NCBI GenBank assembly: GCA_037349315.1
Contig: JBAIAC010000027.1
Span: 12,839,501-12,903,500, forward strand
Direction of reading: 5' to 3'
DNA from: Chelydra serpentina
Taxonomy: Eukaryota; Chordata; Testudines; Chelydridae
Length of the DNA stretch: 64,000 bases
Below are positions 10,001 to 21,495 of this stretch, piece after piece (position 1 is the first letter of the stretch; each line of letters starts with the position of its first letter). A program made the position numbers and the translations under genes. The notes beneath the pieces are model-generated. The model was not told the DNA's origin, made no database searches, and saw only the letters and a program-made list of their open reading frames with translations.

Positions 10001-11632
10001 TTACTTGATTATAGATATAGTCATGTTTCCCGTTTAACCGACTAAGGCTAGTGCAAAACCCAAAATTATACATATACATCATGATCTATCTGTTGCTGAA
10101 ACCCTGCTCGACTCCACTGGACAGTCCATAGGATCGATTGCATCACTTGGCAAGTCTCCCCTTTATTCCTTGAGAATTTGTTACTGAACATTCCGTGTGC
10201 TTGAAAGCGATACCCAAGCGCTCCAGAAACAAGGCACTCTGTTACTTCTCATTTAAGTGAAGTAATTAAATAGATTTCCTACAAATGTTAAACTGATTAG
10301 CATTCCCCAAAGTCATCCCCTTGACTTTTTCCCTTCTCTCCTAGATCTGAGAAGCCCTTTGACATGTTTTCCCAGCAGCAACAAAAGGGTACACTGTGTC
10401 CTTCCTTTAATTAGATGGGAGATTAAATGGCTTGCTGGGTGGAAAGCCTTCTGGACACAAGGTAGAGTCACATCACTAGATCCCTAATGCCAGGCAACAT
10501 TATAATCAACTTTTTTTTTAAAATGGAGAGAGAGAGAAAGAGAGAGAGAGAAACAGAAAATGTGTGGCCTTCGCAATGCTGCATTATGTAATACAGCCTT
10601 GGCAAACACAATGATTCCATGGTGAGGCTTTGAAATATACATGACAAACAAACAGATTAACATTGTATACCCTATGTGTTGTGCAAAAATGTTTGATTAA
10701 TGGAGGTCAGGGGATTTCTATGGCCTTTCAATGAGGTGATTTGATTTATTTTTTTAATTTTTATTTTTTTTTGCATGAGAGGATCTTTTTCGGCTTAGCA
10801 AAGCGAAGGGTCACTTTGACCTCCTGCTCCTAAAATTTCAGATAACATGGATATCAGTAAGCTACCAAATGCCTTTGTGCTGCGCTATGTGGTCCTGTCA
10901 CAGCCAGCAATACAAACAAAACCCTCTTAAATACAAAGGAAGCTCTTTAAGGACAAATTCTAGCAATACAAACAAGAAACCTTGTAATACAAAATGAAGT
11001 TCTTGAAGGACACATTTGTGTTTTGGCTCTGTGTCCTTCAGATTTCTGCAGCAGGAACATCAGGAGAGGGCTTAGTGATGGGAGCCTCGAAGCAGATCTT
11101 TAAAATAAATACATTAATAAATAGTTTCCCCCTTCTAAGTAGGTCACTCTGCTAGCTATGGAAATCAGCTTCTCTTCAAAGCAGGCTTGCTTCTTTCTTT
11201 ATCTTCTTAATGATAGAAATGTGCAAAGCATAGTAACAGCAAAGACTAATTTCAGACTCATTTGATTTATTTCTTGCATGGTTATAAATATGAAACAGTA
11301 TTTGCTTGTGGGGAAAAAAACATTTGTTAGAAAATTCAATGAAAACTTGTAATGTTATTTCCAGAACAGCTATTTCTGAATTTGATGCATGATTAAAAAA
11401 TCCAAGCATCCAACTTTTAGCACATTGCAAATGGACTTCTATGGGCTTCTGAAACCCTAATGAAATAATAACTTGAATTAATTTGCAAAACTTTAAGGGG
11501 TTGATTTTTAGAGATGCTGAGCACCCAGGAACTACAGCTGAAGTTTGAAAATTAGGCCCTAAAACTTTCAAGATATCATAACCCCACAAGTCTTATTACT
11601 AATTGAATGGATGGTTAATAAAGCATTTACGA
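10001..11632. other. non-coding, simple repeats only
   Basis: It contains a (GA)n tract at about 10525-10554, a T-rich tract at about 10748-10772 and an imperfect 56-bp tandem duplication starting at 10906. No coding potential was recognised. Confidence 0.5.
10906..11019. repeat. imperfect 56-bp tandem duplication
   Basis: Unit 1 (10906-10961) and unit 2 (10962-11019) both start AGCAATACAAACAA. They share TACAAA and GAAG-TCTT-AAGGACA blocks further on. Each unit has accumulated several differences. Confidence 0.8.
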
Positions 11633-11707
11633 CAGGGCTGGTCCTAATGCCACTGATATCAATGGGAGTCTTCCCATTCATGTCAGTGGGCTTTGGGTCA
11701 AGCCCTG
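11633..11707. repeat. 75-bp palindromic repeat (family P4)
   Basis: It begins CAGGGCTGGTCCTAATGCCA and ends GGGCTTTGGGTCAAGCCCTG. The arms meet at a centre reading ATCAATGGGAGTCTTCCCAT. It belongs to the same class as the elements at 20436, 41986, 53267, 59191 and 61974. Confidence 0.75.
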
Positions 11708-12746
11708 CATCCATTGTATGTAATGCAGCATGCATCTCTTAGCTGTAAGTTAGAAGTCTGCAGGTTTTCCCTAATTTTCCAAATGAATCGCAAAGTTTAC
11801 TTGGAAGTTCAGGATCCATTCACTAGGATGGATTTAAAATCCAGGCTTCACCGGTTACAGGTTTGTACAATGGTATGTGATTGACAATGAGTAGACGTAG
11901 AGAAAAAGTATTCACTTTTACTCTGCCAAGAACCAGCTGATCTCATAGTTAGAACTAAAATTCCTGCTCAGTTTTAATCAAGCTACAGTAGCAACTTATT
12001 TACAGTCCTCCCACAGTAGCAATGAAGTGTTAGCAAAGAAGATTCACACATAAAGACTCACTCCAGCCATCCCTTTATGTTCCCACACCTCCTACAATTT
12101 TTATAGTGTCCTACATACAAAGCAGGGAGTGAACAGAGAAGAAAAATTTCACGTAGCTTGCTATGATGACTCACACACAAGCAGTAAGGGGACAAATGAT
12201 GGGAAAGAAGTAGCAGGATTGAAACATCACAGGCTCGGTGTGAGAGGAGAAAGAGAGGAAGGAGTCAAAAACTATGCCCAGGTTGGGACCTGGGTGACAA
12301 GGAGACTGGTGGTGTGTTCAGAGGTAGCAGAGGTGGGAAAAGTAGAAAAGAAGTAAAGAAGATCCTATTTGTAGCCATATCAAGCTTCAGTTGCCACAAA
12401 TCCATCCAGGCAGACTGTGCCACAAATATGGGACTGGAGAGAAGGAAACATGTCAGGTGTGCAGAAGAGGCTGATTTATCAGCATACATACATACATGTG
12501 AAGCCATGTGAACAGAAGAGGACACCCAGGGATAAGTTACAGAAAACAAGGACTAGGGAGCCAAGGTAGTAAACGCAGGGTTATTAGGAGATATTTGGAG
12601 AGGATCCTGGAAATAAGAGCTAAAAGAGACATCTTAGGGCATGTAGTGCAATTGTTCTCAAACTTTTTTCAGGCTGTGGAACTTTTAATGAGAGAAGGAG
12701 AGAGAATCTCAAGGATCCATCAACAGCCCAGTCCTCCAATACTAGA
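11708..12746. other. non-coding; possible hAT end near 12655
   Basis: No gene was recognised. GCAATTGTTCTCAAACTTTT at about 12648-12667 resembles the TGGTTCTCAAACTTT end of hAT elements. A weak inverted counterpart lies near 13281-13295, so the LTR at 12747 might sit within an old hAT copy. This is tentative. Confidence 0.4.
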
Positions 12747-13219
12747 TGTCACAGTTCAGGGCAACTGCACCTTTCTTCCCCCTCATGGTCCAGCAAGGAT
12801 ATCCCCTCTAGGCTTCTCAGCCATCACCTCTCTTGCGCAAAGACCCATCTCTCTCTCTCTCCCTAAGGATTGGGGCCCTCTCCGTGGCCAGAAGTTCCTG
12901 TCTGTTTGCTGGATCAGAAAGAAGGCCCTTAGTCGGTTTATACTCAGGCTATTTATCCAAAAAGTCCTTTATTTGTCTGTTGGCCTCTGGAGAATCCAGT
13001 TTGAACCGGTATATTCGAGTCTCCCAGATGGTGGTACCTCTCTGGAGGTGTTATAAATGTGAGTAAATTTGCCTAATCACTCCCCATATTCTTTGTTCCT
13101 GGAGGCTGTGGTCACTCTCCCCCAAGAAATGATATACAATCTCTGGCCCACAATGATACATACATTTAATATAGTAAAATCTCCCAAAGACATTGCTGGA
13201 AATTGCCTTATCTGTCACA
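12747..13219. mobile_element. LTR-like element (family L2), copy 1
   Basis: It starts TGTCACAGTTCAGGGCAACT and ends near CTGTCACA. Its identity rests on a second copy at 25868-26850, which shares a CAGGGtAACTGCACyTgT start, the block TGTTTGCTGGATCAGAAAGA, CTCAGGCTATTTATCC and a later TTCCTGGAG block in the same order. The length and TGTCAC ends fit a solo LTR. The exact right boundary and target duplication are not clear. Polarity is undetermined. Confidence 0.6.
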
Positions 13220-13350
13220 CTTGGTCCTCAAAAATATTTGATTTTGAGGCCCACCAGGAAAAGTTCCACAGATGTTAATTTGAGAGCTGCGTGCCTAACC
13301 CATCCTCCCACCAGTGCAGAACTGTAAGCTACAGTATATTATCTAGCTCC

Positions 13351-13638
13351 ATAGGCGCCGACTTCGTGGGTGCTCCGGGGCTGGAGCACCCACGGAAAAA
13401 AATTGGTGGGTGCTCTGCACCCACCGGCAACTCCCCGCCATCCCCGGAGCTCGCGCCCAACTTACCGGAGCACCGGGCGATGTTCCGGGGCCCCGCCCCC
13501 GACGACGTTGCGGTGGCGTCGGGGGCGGGGCCCCGTGACGTCACCGGCGTCGGGGGCGGGGCCCCGTGACGTCGCCGGCGTCGGGGGCGGGGCCCGGCGT
13601 CAGCACCCACCGACGCTGACGGAAATCAGCGTCGCTGT
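13351..13638. mobile_element. GC-rich ATAGGCGCCGACT-ended MITE
   Basis: The left end is ATAGGCGCCGACTTCGTGGG. The right end AAATCAGCGTCGCTGT is a decayed inverted counterpart. The left subterminal part folds on itself: TGGGTGCTCCGGGGCTGGAGCACCCA-type arms lie at about 13367-13392 and GGTGGGTGCTCTGCACCCACC at 13405-13425. Flanks CTAGCTCC (13343-13350) and CTAGCACA (13639-13646) agree at 6 of 8 positions, which suggests a hAT-type duplication. The interior holds a 31-bp tandem array. Both strands are open for about 90 codons because of GC content, and neither frame resembles a protein. Confidence 0.7.
13515..13604. repeat. 31-bp tandem repeat, about 2.7 units
   Basis: Units 13515-13545 and 13546-13576 differ at a single base (GTCACC versus GTCGCC) and are followed by a partial third unit. 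Each unit carries GTCGGGGGCGGGGCCCCGTG, so the array is dense in CpG and in GGGGCGGGGC (Sp1-like) boxes. Confidence 0.92.
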
Positions 13639-13914
13639 CTAGCACAATCTTCCTTGTGAGACTGCTCCACTGCCTAATAGATCTAAAAGGATGTAAATGT
13701 ACTTCTGCCCCTTTGATCAGCTGTTCCAGGGAAGGCATGAGGTGGAAATGACCATTTGAGATGTTTACATATGCAGTCTCTCTCCATGAAAGCATTCACA
13801 TGGGTAGCAGGGCCTTATGATTTTTTTAATTGCTTCGAATCAAGATAAAAATCAAATATAAACTAAAAAGGAAAAACAATCTTCATTCTTCTGCTGAGTA
13901 ACTCAAAGACAGAT

Positions 13915-14450
13915 GTTTATAGAGTCTAAGGCCAGAAGGGACCATAGTTTAGTTAAAGCACAGGCCATAACATGTCCCCACAATAATTTCTGGAGCAGAT
14001 CTTTCAGAAAAAACATCCAATCTCGATTTTAAAATTTTCAGCGATGGAAACTCCACCACAACCCTTGGTAAATTGTTCCAGGGATTAATTACTCTCACCA
14101 TTAAAAATGTTTGCCTTATTTCCAGTCTGAATTTGTCTAGCTTCAACTGGATCCAAGCTATCATTGGATCATGATAGACCTTTGTCTGCTAGATTGAAGG
14201 GCCCATTATTACATATTTGTTCCCCATGTAGGTACTTACAGACTGTGATCAAATCACCCCTTAACCTTCTCTGGTTAAGCTAAATAGATTGAGCTCCTTG
14301 GGTCTATCACTCTAAGGCAGGTTTTCTAATCTTTTAATCATTCCCGTGGCTCTTCTCTGAACCCTTTCCAATTTATCAACATCCTTCTGTAACGGTAGCT
14401 ACCAGAACTGGACACAGGATTCCAGCAGCAGTCACGCCAGTTCTATTTCA
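13915..14450 (-). mobile_element. CR1 LINE 3' fragment
   Basis: The plus strand shows the antisense CR1 3' region: AGAGTCTAAGGCCAGAAGGG, then AAATTGTTCCAGGGATTAAT, CAAATCACCCCTTAACCTTC, GTGGCTCTTCTCTGAACCC and CCAGAACTGGACACAGGATT. The order and spacing match CR1. It is diverged from the copy at 7966, so it is a separate subfamily. No intact frame remains. Confidence 0.88.
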
Positions 14451-17400
14451 TATAATTTGAGAGAATACAGTAACTCTTTATATCAAAGATCCCACAAGAT
14501 CTGACTATATCTGATTAAAACAAATATTAAGGGCCAGATTTTCAAGTCAGCACCCACAACTGAGCAAAGGAATTCCAGTGCTCACAGAGAAAAATACTGA
14601 AGGCATCCATCTATAGAACACTGGAAAGGAAATCCAAGAAGATGAACAATGACTGCATTATTAATTATTATTATTAGGCCCATGTTCTTATGAGCAACTT
14701 TAAATAGCAGCATCTTAAAACCTGAGTATCCAAGGGCATTTCCAGAGACAAAAAACATTCAGTTTATTCACCACGCAAGATCTCTGCAGGGTGCAAGATC
14801 CTGACGCAGGGCATCCAGCAAAGTCCTTCTAGCTCTTCATTATGCAACTTCAGCCTTCTCCCTTGCTTCACTGATCAGCAGGTTGAAAACAGCTGATCTG
14901 GGAGGTTTCTGTTTCAGGAGTTTCAGCTCTGAAGGTTTTGTGCTAAGGCTCGGTACAGAGACTTGATAAAGGCAAATGCAGGAGCAGGCAAAAAATATAT
15001 CTGTATTGAAAAGCAGAGACCAAAGCCCTGATCCTTCAATGGGTCCAGGCTCAAGCTCTATACCTAGATGAAGTCTATGGAAAAGAAGTCAGTGGGTGGG
15101 AAGGCAAGAAACGAGCACTGAAAATATATAACTGAATTAAAGAAAACCAGTGTGTACGTCAGACGTTATGGCTGGCTCACAGAAGGGCTGCAGCACATCA
15201 CCCCAGGCCTGATAACAGCTCGCTCTCTCTCGTCATAATTAATTAGCATTTCAAGGGATACGATGGGGAAGAGGCAGGCTACATGGCATACAGAAAGAAG
15301 GTACATATTCAGTGCTTAGTTCTAAGTATGCAGGTTAATAAAACAGCATGAACTCTATCTGGGAATGACCTCTTCACATGCAGGTGTTTAGAGGCCCATA
15401 CAGAGCCATATAGTTTATTACCAAACTCACACAGCATACTTGCCATCAACTAGGTGGGCAAATGATTGAACATTCTAGATGATTAACTTAACCCACTGAG
15501 GATCACATTCTCAAAATGGATTAAAATGTCTCTTGCTAAAAGACTATTCCTGCATTTACAGAGGCAAATTTTGGGGCCAAAGTTTCAGCATTTACGTCTG
15601 AAAATCTGGCCCAGAAAGTATAGCGCAGGAAACAATGATTTGCCTATTTGTTTCTAGTCTTAAAATTGATTCCTTTCAGTGGAATAGTAAAAGTAATAAT
15701 AATAGTAATATTTCTAGTTACTTTAAGACTTTTTTTTTTTTTTTTAAAGATGAGCCAAAACAAAACCCCTGATCCAAAACACCCCCAAATTTTGGGCTGG
15801 TTCAGATTCGAGCTCCAGATCCAAATTTTGAAATTTGCCTCTAATGTCATAATGGGCCAATGCAAAACACAGTATCTGTACACCTCAGAGCTTTGTGGGT
15901 TTGAAATTTAGGCTTCAGTTTTGTTGCTTGCACCCATCTCTAGTATTTCAATTTTTATGATTAAAAGGTTTGGTTGTGCTTCTGTCTTGACTCATTATTA
16001 GCAAAAAGAACCCCTGAGCATACAGCATATTTTAGCACAGCACTCTCTCTTCTCTGTGCGCTGAACAGCAATTCTTCCTGTCATACATCATTAACAAGCT
16101 GCAATGATTCTAAAGAGCCACGTAACCTTATCGCAGTGACATTAAAGAGACAAAAAAGGAACAGGGTCTATTTACGCTTTGGGATGTTGTTCTTTGGGCT
16201 CTTGGACGGGCGTGAATGGGTGGGATTGGATTCAGCAGGAGAAGGGGCATTGAGGATTGTGTCTCATCTTTTTATAGGCTCCTCAAGAATGGCTGCCACA
16301 TTTAACACCTTGGCAGTATCTGTAGCATCTAGCATCCTATAGGGCCTCACTTGTGAGCATAGTGGAGTCTATGCTGCAAAACTCAGACTTAAATGCAGAT
16401 CCACACTTCAAAGCCCAAGTGCATTGAGTCCATCATAAAGATCGGGATCAAGCTATAGAGCACTGATCTGAAAAAGGAGATTGAAAAGTGTAGTAAAAAA
16501 GCAGATGGGAGAACGGCAAATAAACCATAAAAAGGACATGCCTTCTGGGCTAGATGGACTTCTCCTGTTCCTAGTATTTCCAATATTCTTAACTGCTGAT
16601 TTCCTGATTTTCTTCTGAATGTGCCACTCTTTTAATTAGGTTTCCCTTTAAGGTCATAGGCTTTAATACTTCCCTACCACTGCGGCTTTTCACACGTTTC
16701 CTTTTTCCCCTTCTGCAGTGAACTCTGCCTGCCTGTTTGAATTTAACATCAGTGGCTCAAGCAAAATGTGCACATGGTCTTGAACTAATTCTCCAGGCAC
16801 ACTGGTCCACGTCACAAAAAAGCACGGTCATACGCAACACCTAATTGGCTTCCATGCTGGCCCTTCCCGGGCATCAAAGGGACTATGGAGAATGAGCCAT
16901 CTTGTCATTCCCTCTTGCACCAGAACAGGTGAGGTGAGGAAGCTCACACTGCTACTGCATCTTCTAGTCAGTGAAAAAGAGGGCTTCAGCCTCTAGAGCT
17001 GACAGTGCAATCCAGCACGTTTCACTAGCATCACGTTCAACTGAAAATCTAAAAATAAAAAAAGAGAGAACTAGAAAAGGGGAATCCTGAATCAGAAAGT
17101 GATCCACATCAGCTCTCACCGGACTTTCTCTCACAGGCTCAGCGTGGTTCTGAGACATAATCAAAGCTCATTAAAAGACTATGAGCTTCTTGGTACTGCA
17201 CTTCCTCTGCCAAGTCAGACTCAGCCTACTGTCACTAGGAAGCTGTACATGAAAAGCCCATCTCATGAAAAACAGTAGGGGGTCGGTGCTTAATGCCAGG
17301 CTGAGAAAATAAGTGGTACCACTGGATTCTCAGACAGAAAAGCCGAACTGGATTAACTTGAAGTTATGTTACTTACTGCAGAAATCCTAACAGTTACAAA

Positions 17401-19526
17401 TGAGAACTACTGAGGATATTACAATAAATGAAAGCCAAGGATAAGAAAATATGGAAAAATCTATATTCAGATGATACCGCAACATTTCATATATATAAAT
17501 GTGAAAATTCACACTTAATTTTCCACCCACCACCTTAACTCTGACCTCCAAGACAGTACAAGTAACACAGCACTTCATTATTGAAGTTTTATTCAAATTG
17601 TTTCAATTAAAAAAACACCACTATTTTACAAATGTCTTATACGACATGACAAATATATCTTTCATGGTCTAATGCACACACATCTTTTGAATTGTGCAGA
17701 ATATAAATATTTTAATCATCAAATTAAGGAGACATGACACAAGAACTCCGTTTTCTAATTGATGTTAATGTAGATAAGATCTTTCTAGTGTATTGCTTTG
17801 ATATAAAATATATGGTTAAAAAACAACACACAATCCTTGCATTTATTGTCTTTCCACAACTTACTATGAAAACTACTGAACAATATTATGACATCTTAAC
17901 CTTTCCCCTACCAAAAATTAAACGGAAAATGGAGGTCAGACTCAAGATTATTGGGATGTTTAACATGAAATTTCACACCTAAATTTTTGTTAGAGAATGT
18001 ATGGACTGCATGGCTACTAGAATAATTATGTACATTGCCTTATGTTTACATTTCCATACATTATAATGCTGAGGTTATATTATTTGTACAACCCTTGATA
18101 TTGCTTTATTCTTTTGGTTGTTAGTTACTTACTGTAGCAATCTTAATTTTAAAGTTAACTACGTTTTTTGTCTAGGAATTTCCCTATGTAACAAAAATAC
18201 AATAAAAATATTTTTCAGGTTGCAAAGTCATTAATAATGTTCTTTTAACATAGTTTTATATGTGTAATTTCCTAGATTTTTTTAAAAAGCAAACTGAAAA
18301 AACAGAAATTCCGTTACTTGAACCATGTGCATTGCAATATAATGCTATCAGCAGGGTTGGAGCCTTTAGATCCACCACACAGACCTTTTGCCATTTGAGC
18401 TAATGGAGTAACTGAAAGCAATCATAAGCTTTCATCTTCTGTGTGAACCAGCACTAGAGGTGGAGAGACACACACTGCCAGTGGATTCCACAGAAGTCTG
18501 CTGACAGCAGAGGCATGGTGAGACTCAGGAATTTTGGGTTCCATTCCAGGCTGTGGAGAGGCCAGTGTGCTGTTGTTGTTCCTCCTCCCTCAGCTCCTTG
18601 TCTGATCTCATTGTTCCTCCAACTATTCTATCATCTCCTTTTTTTTAGTTGTGTGTGGAACAGCTATTCAGCTCTCCCCAAAAGTCACCTGTTGAACTGG
18701 GGCTTGATCTAAAGACTATTGAAGTCAATATCTTTGGAAGTGGAGACTCCACTAATATCTTTCACATCTTTCCACTGAACAGCCAGTAACTACATTCAGT
18801 CACTACCAACATGGGCCAAAGCATCACTGTAACAATCACTTGCCTGATCCCCCCTTAATATATCTGTCATGCTGAGTATCGATCAGCAGATAATGTGTTT
18901 GAATTGTGTCTTCTTGTTTGTGTAATTAACCAACCTATCCCCAAACCTTCAGGTTCAATTACCTACTTATCCCTCTGTATATGCAGAGTTCTTCTTCTGA
19001 CCTTTACTGACTGGTTTAGAAAACAGCTCTGACTTCTTAGGCATTACACACACACAAACCTGTTTTATCCAACTACCACCTTCTCTACCACCACCACCAA
19101 ATGATAAATTTGAACGTATGTCCCTGCAATATGCCTCCATTATCCCCCATTTCCTTCATACAAACTGACATACAACAGAAACTTTCCAAACATTGAGCCA
19201 GGCCCCAAGCGTCCTCTATGCCCCAGTCGGTCAGGTAAAATAATGTTTCTGGAAGTAAAGTAAGTCTCAAGAACCCAAGTGACTTCTCTGGCAAAATATG
19301 CCTTCAGGGCCCTTTTGACACCAGTGAAGTCATTTCATTTGGAAACGCTCACCCCTCCTGCCATCCATCATTGCTTTTTCCTTCCATTCCTCCTTCTCTC
19401 CCTTATTTTCTCATTCACATGTTTTTGCTCTATTAAGTCATCCTCTTCTGCATTCCTCCCTCACCACAACCCCAAAGTATATTTAATAAAATAATTAAAA
19501 CAAACAATGACTTCTAAAACCACAAC
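14451..19526. other. AT-rich non-coding interval
   Basis: Five kilobases without a recognisable gene. A T-run lies at about 15730-15745. A decayed half of a P4-type palindrome (GCTTGATCTAAAGACTATTG) lies near 18702, and a CCACCACCACC tract near 19087. The AT content is especially high at 17380-18330. Conserved non-coding elements may be present but cannot be detected without alignment. Confidence 0.45.
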
Positions 19527-19540
19527 GGAACTAACATTAC

Positions 19541-19641
19541 AGAGACAAGGTGGGCGAAATAATATATAAAATATATTACCTCAACCACCTTGTCTCCCTA
19601 ATATTCTGGGACCAACAATGCTACAACAAAACTACATACAT
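19541..19641. mobile_element. snap-back retroelement end, possibly Penelope-like (family R1)
   Basis: A 101-bp insertion flanked by 14-bp direct repeats, GGAACTAACATTAC (19527-19540) and GGAACTAACATGAC (19642-19655), with one mismatch. Its left part GAGACAAGGTGGGCGAAATA is the inverse of the right part TATTACCTCAACCACCTTGT, so the element folds back on itself. The right end then continues GGGACCAACAATGCTACAAC. Variable-length 14-bp duplications and a 5' inversion argue for target-primed retrotransposition. The Penelope-like label is an inference. Confidence 0.75.
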
Positions 19642-19756
19642 GGAACTAACATGACATTTGCCAACCATCACTCTGATCATTCTACATTGATGTTACAAAG
19701 TTCTCTAGTCCTCCTCCCTGCTCTTTTGTCTTCTTGTCTATTAGACAGTCAACTAC

Positions 19757-19860
19757 TCAGGACAGGGACCGTCTCTTTCTGTTTGTACAGCGCCTAACAT
19801 AAGGTAGCCCTGAATTGATTGGAGCCATTGGGTACTACCTTAATAAAAATAAATAAAAAT
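19757..19860 (+). mobile_element. CORE-SINE 3' end
   Basis: GGGACCGTCTCTTTCTGTTT and GTACAGCGCCTAACA are followed by AATTGATTGGAGCCATTGGG and an AATAAAAATAAATAAAAAT tail. This is the sense-strand 3' end of the MIR-type SINEs in this window (compare 20505, 23050 and 31400). Confidence 0.75.
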
Positions 19861-20159
19861 GACCGTCAAAAAATTAGCTATAAGTTCTGGCTGTTTATCA
19901 TGGTTAGGCAGATGAGTGGTAACTGTTCCTCTTCCCCTTCCTTCCTTCTCCTGTCCCCTAGCTCCCCCACTCCTGACATTATCCTCACCCTAATTCTGCC
20001 ACTAATACAAAATATTTTCAGCCAACCACAGAACCCCAGCAGAAGCAAAACACGTAACTAACAAAACTGAGGTGGTTGATACCAAGTTCATCTGCTTGTA
20101 TGTTACTTCCTGTCCCAATCCTTCATCTCTTTGTCTTTTAATCATTCATCTTTGACAAT

Positions 20160-20305
20160 GGGTCTAGCTCCTAAGGCACTTAGAAGATTTTTTAAAAATT
20201 TTACCCTAAGTGATTTAACCAAGGTCATACAGGAAATCTGTGGCAGAGCAGAGAATTGAATCAAAATCTTCCAAGTCAGCACCTTGACCACTGGGCCATC
20301 CTTCG
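20160..20305 (-). mobile_element. MIR/CORE-SINE fragment
   Basis: Plus-strand words AACCAAGGTCATACAGGAAA, GTGGCAGAGCAGAGAATTGA and CTTGACCACTGGGCCATCCT are the antisense of the MIR core and tRNA-like head. Confidence 0.8.
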
Positions 20306-20435
20306 TCTTCACTGGTGGACTGTGGAGCCTGTACCGAGTCAGGGAGGCTCTATACAGGTGCAGTGGTTTACCAGCACATTGTACGTTGCAAATTCGGGAG
20401 CTTAGCTTCTAATCCTCCAGAGAGAGAGACTATGG

Positions 20436-20503
20436 ATGAAATCCTGACGCCACTGAAGTCAATGACAAAACTCCCACTGAATTCAATAGGGCCAGGATTT
20501 CAT
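20436..20503. repeat. 68-bp palindromic repeat (family P4)
   Basis: ATGAAATCCTGACGCCACTG and AATAGGGCCAGGATTTCAT form imperfect arms around TCAATGACAAAACTCCCACT. It is a diverged version of the palindrome at 53267. Confidence 0.8.
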
Positions 20504-20504
20504 G

Positions 20505-20590
20505 CTTTTTCTGTGTTTGTACAATGCCTGGCACAATGGGCCCCATTAGAGTAATTTGGCCAGTACAATGAATGAATCATCATCATAATT
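20505..20590 (+). mobile_element. CORE-SINE 3' end
   Basis: TGTTTGTACAATGCCTGGCA and CAATGGGCCCCATTAGAGTA are followed by an AATGAATGAATC tail. It is the same sense-strand SINE tail as at 19757. Confidence 0.7.
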
Positions 20591-21084
20591 TCCCTAACAA
20601 TATACATATGAAAAAATAGAAGTAAAGCTGAATAGAATAGGCTTTTTATAGTTAACGTCTTATTTTACATCTCTTACACGTGGCTTATTGTATGAAAGTA
20701 GGTGGCACAGTTGAACTATACAAAGGTCGACCAAAGTTATTTGAAAACCAGTAATGGTAAATTAGCAAGCCCACAGGATCGCTAAATAGCTTTTCACAAT
20801 TTTTTCCCCTTCACTCTCTTTTTATCTTGAGAGCACGATCGAGCAATTGTTTGGGAAGATAGTGTAGTAATTTGGCACAAACATAAATGCTTTCATGATT
20901 TAATTTAAAGTGCAAAGCAAAGACCCAGAAAGAAATTCTAATTGTTCCATTTTTAAACTAACCTTTCACTTCATCTTTCTGTTCTGAAAACAACAACACC
21001 CACATAGGGAGGTTATGCTGACTGAAATGCTACACAAGAATCTAAGATTAAAACCAGAGTAAAATCAGTTCTGCCAACAGTCAT

Positions 21085-21150
21085 GCAAGAGACCTGGATT
21101 TGATTCCCAGGCCCGGCCACTCACTCTCCAGACTGAGAAAATACTTAATC
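21085..21150 (+). mobile_element. MIR/CORE-SINE head fragment
   Basis: AGACCTGGATTTGATTCCCA matches the B-box region of the sense SINE. Only this part is recognisable. Confidence 0.5.
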
Positions 21151-21215
21151 TAATCTAATAGGAACACCTCTGGTCAATTGTTTGTATTTGGATTATTCAG
21201 TAATCAATGGTGTAT

Positions 21216-21495
21216 TATGATTTTGCATTACAGTAGCACCTAGAGGCCCCCAACCAAGACCAGAGGCCCATTGTGTTCAGCCTATACAAGCTTGAAGACC
21301 CTACCATCTAGAGAGACCAAAAAAAAAAAGGAGAGAAAAGAAGCATTATCATCCCCTTTGTACTCAGAGGACTGAGGCAGAGAGAGATTAAGTAACATGC
21401 CCAAGGTCATAACGGAAATCTGTGGCGAGGCTGGGAATTAAACCCAGATCTCCTGAGTTCAAGTGCAGTGCCTTTACCACAGGACCATCCTTCCT
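21216..21495 (-). mobile_element. MIR/CORE-SINE, nearly full length
   Basis: In antisense order: the 3' end (TTACAGTAGCACCTAGAGGC, GCCCATTGTGTTCAGC), an internal A-run with simple sequence, the core (GACTGAGGCAGAGAGAGATT, CATGCCCAAGGTCATA) and the tRNA-like head ending CTTTACCACAGGACCATCCT. It is useful as a guide for joining the separate head and tail fragments elsewhere in the window. Confidence 0.8.

Noticed and set aside
12648..13295. Intact hAT element enclosing the 12747 LTR
   Set aside because: Only weak similarity of the outer ends and no matching 8-bp flanks, so it is mentioned only as a possibility.
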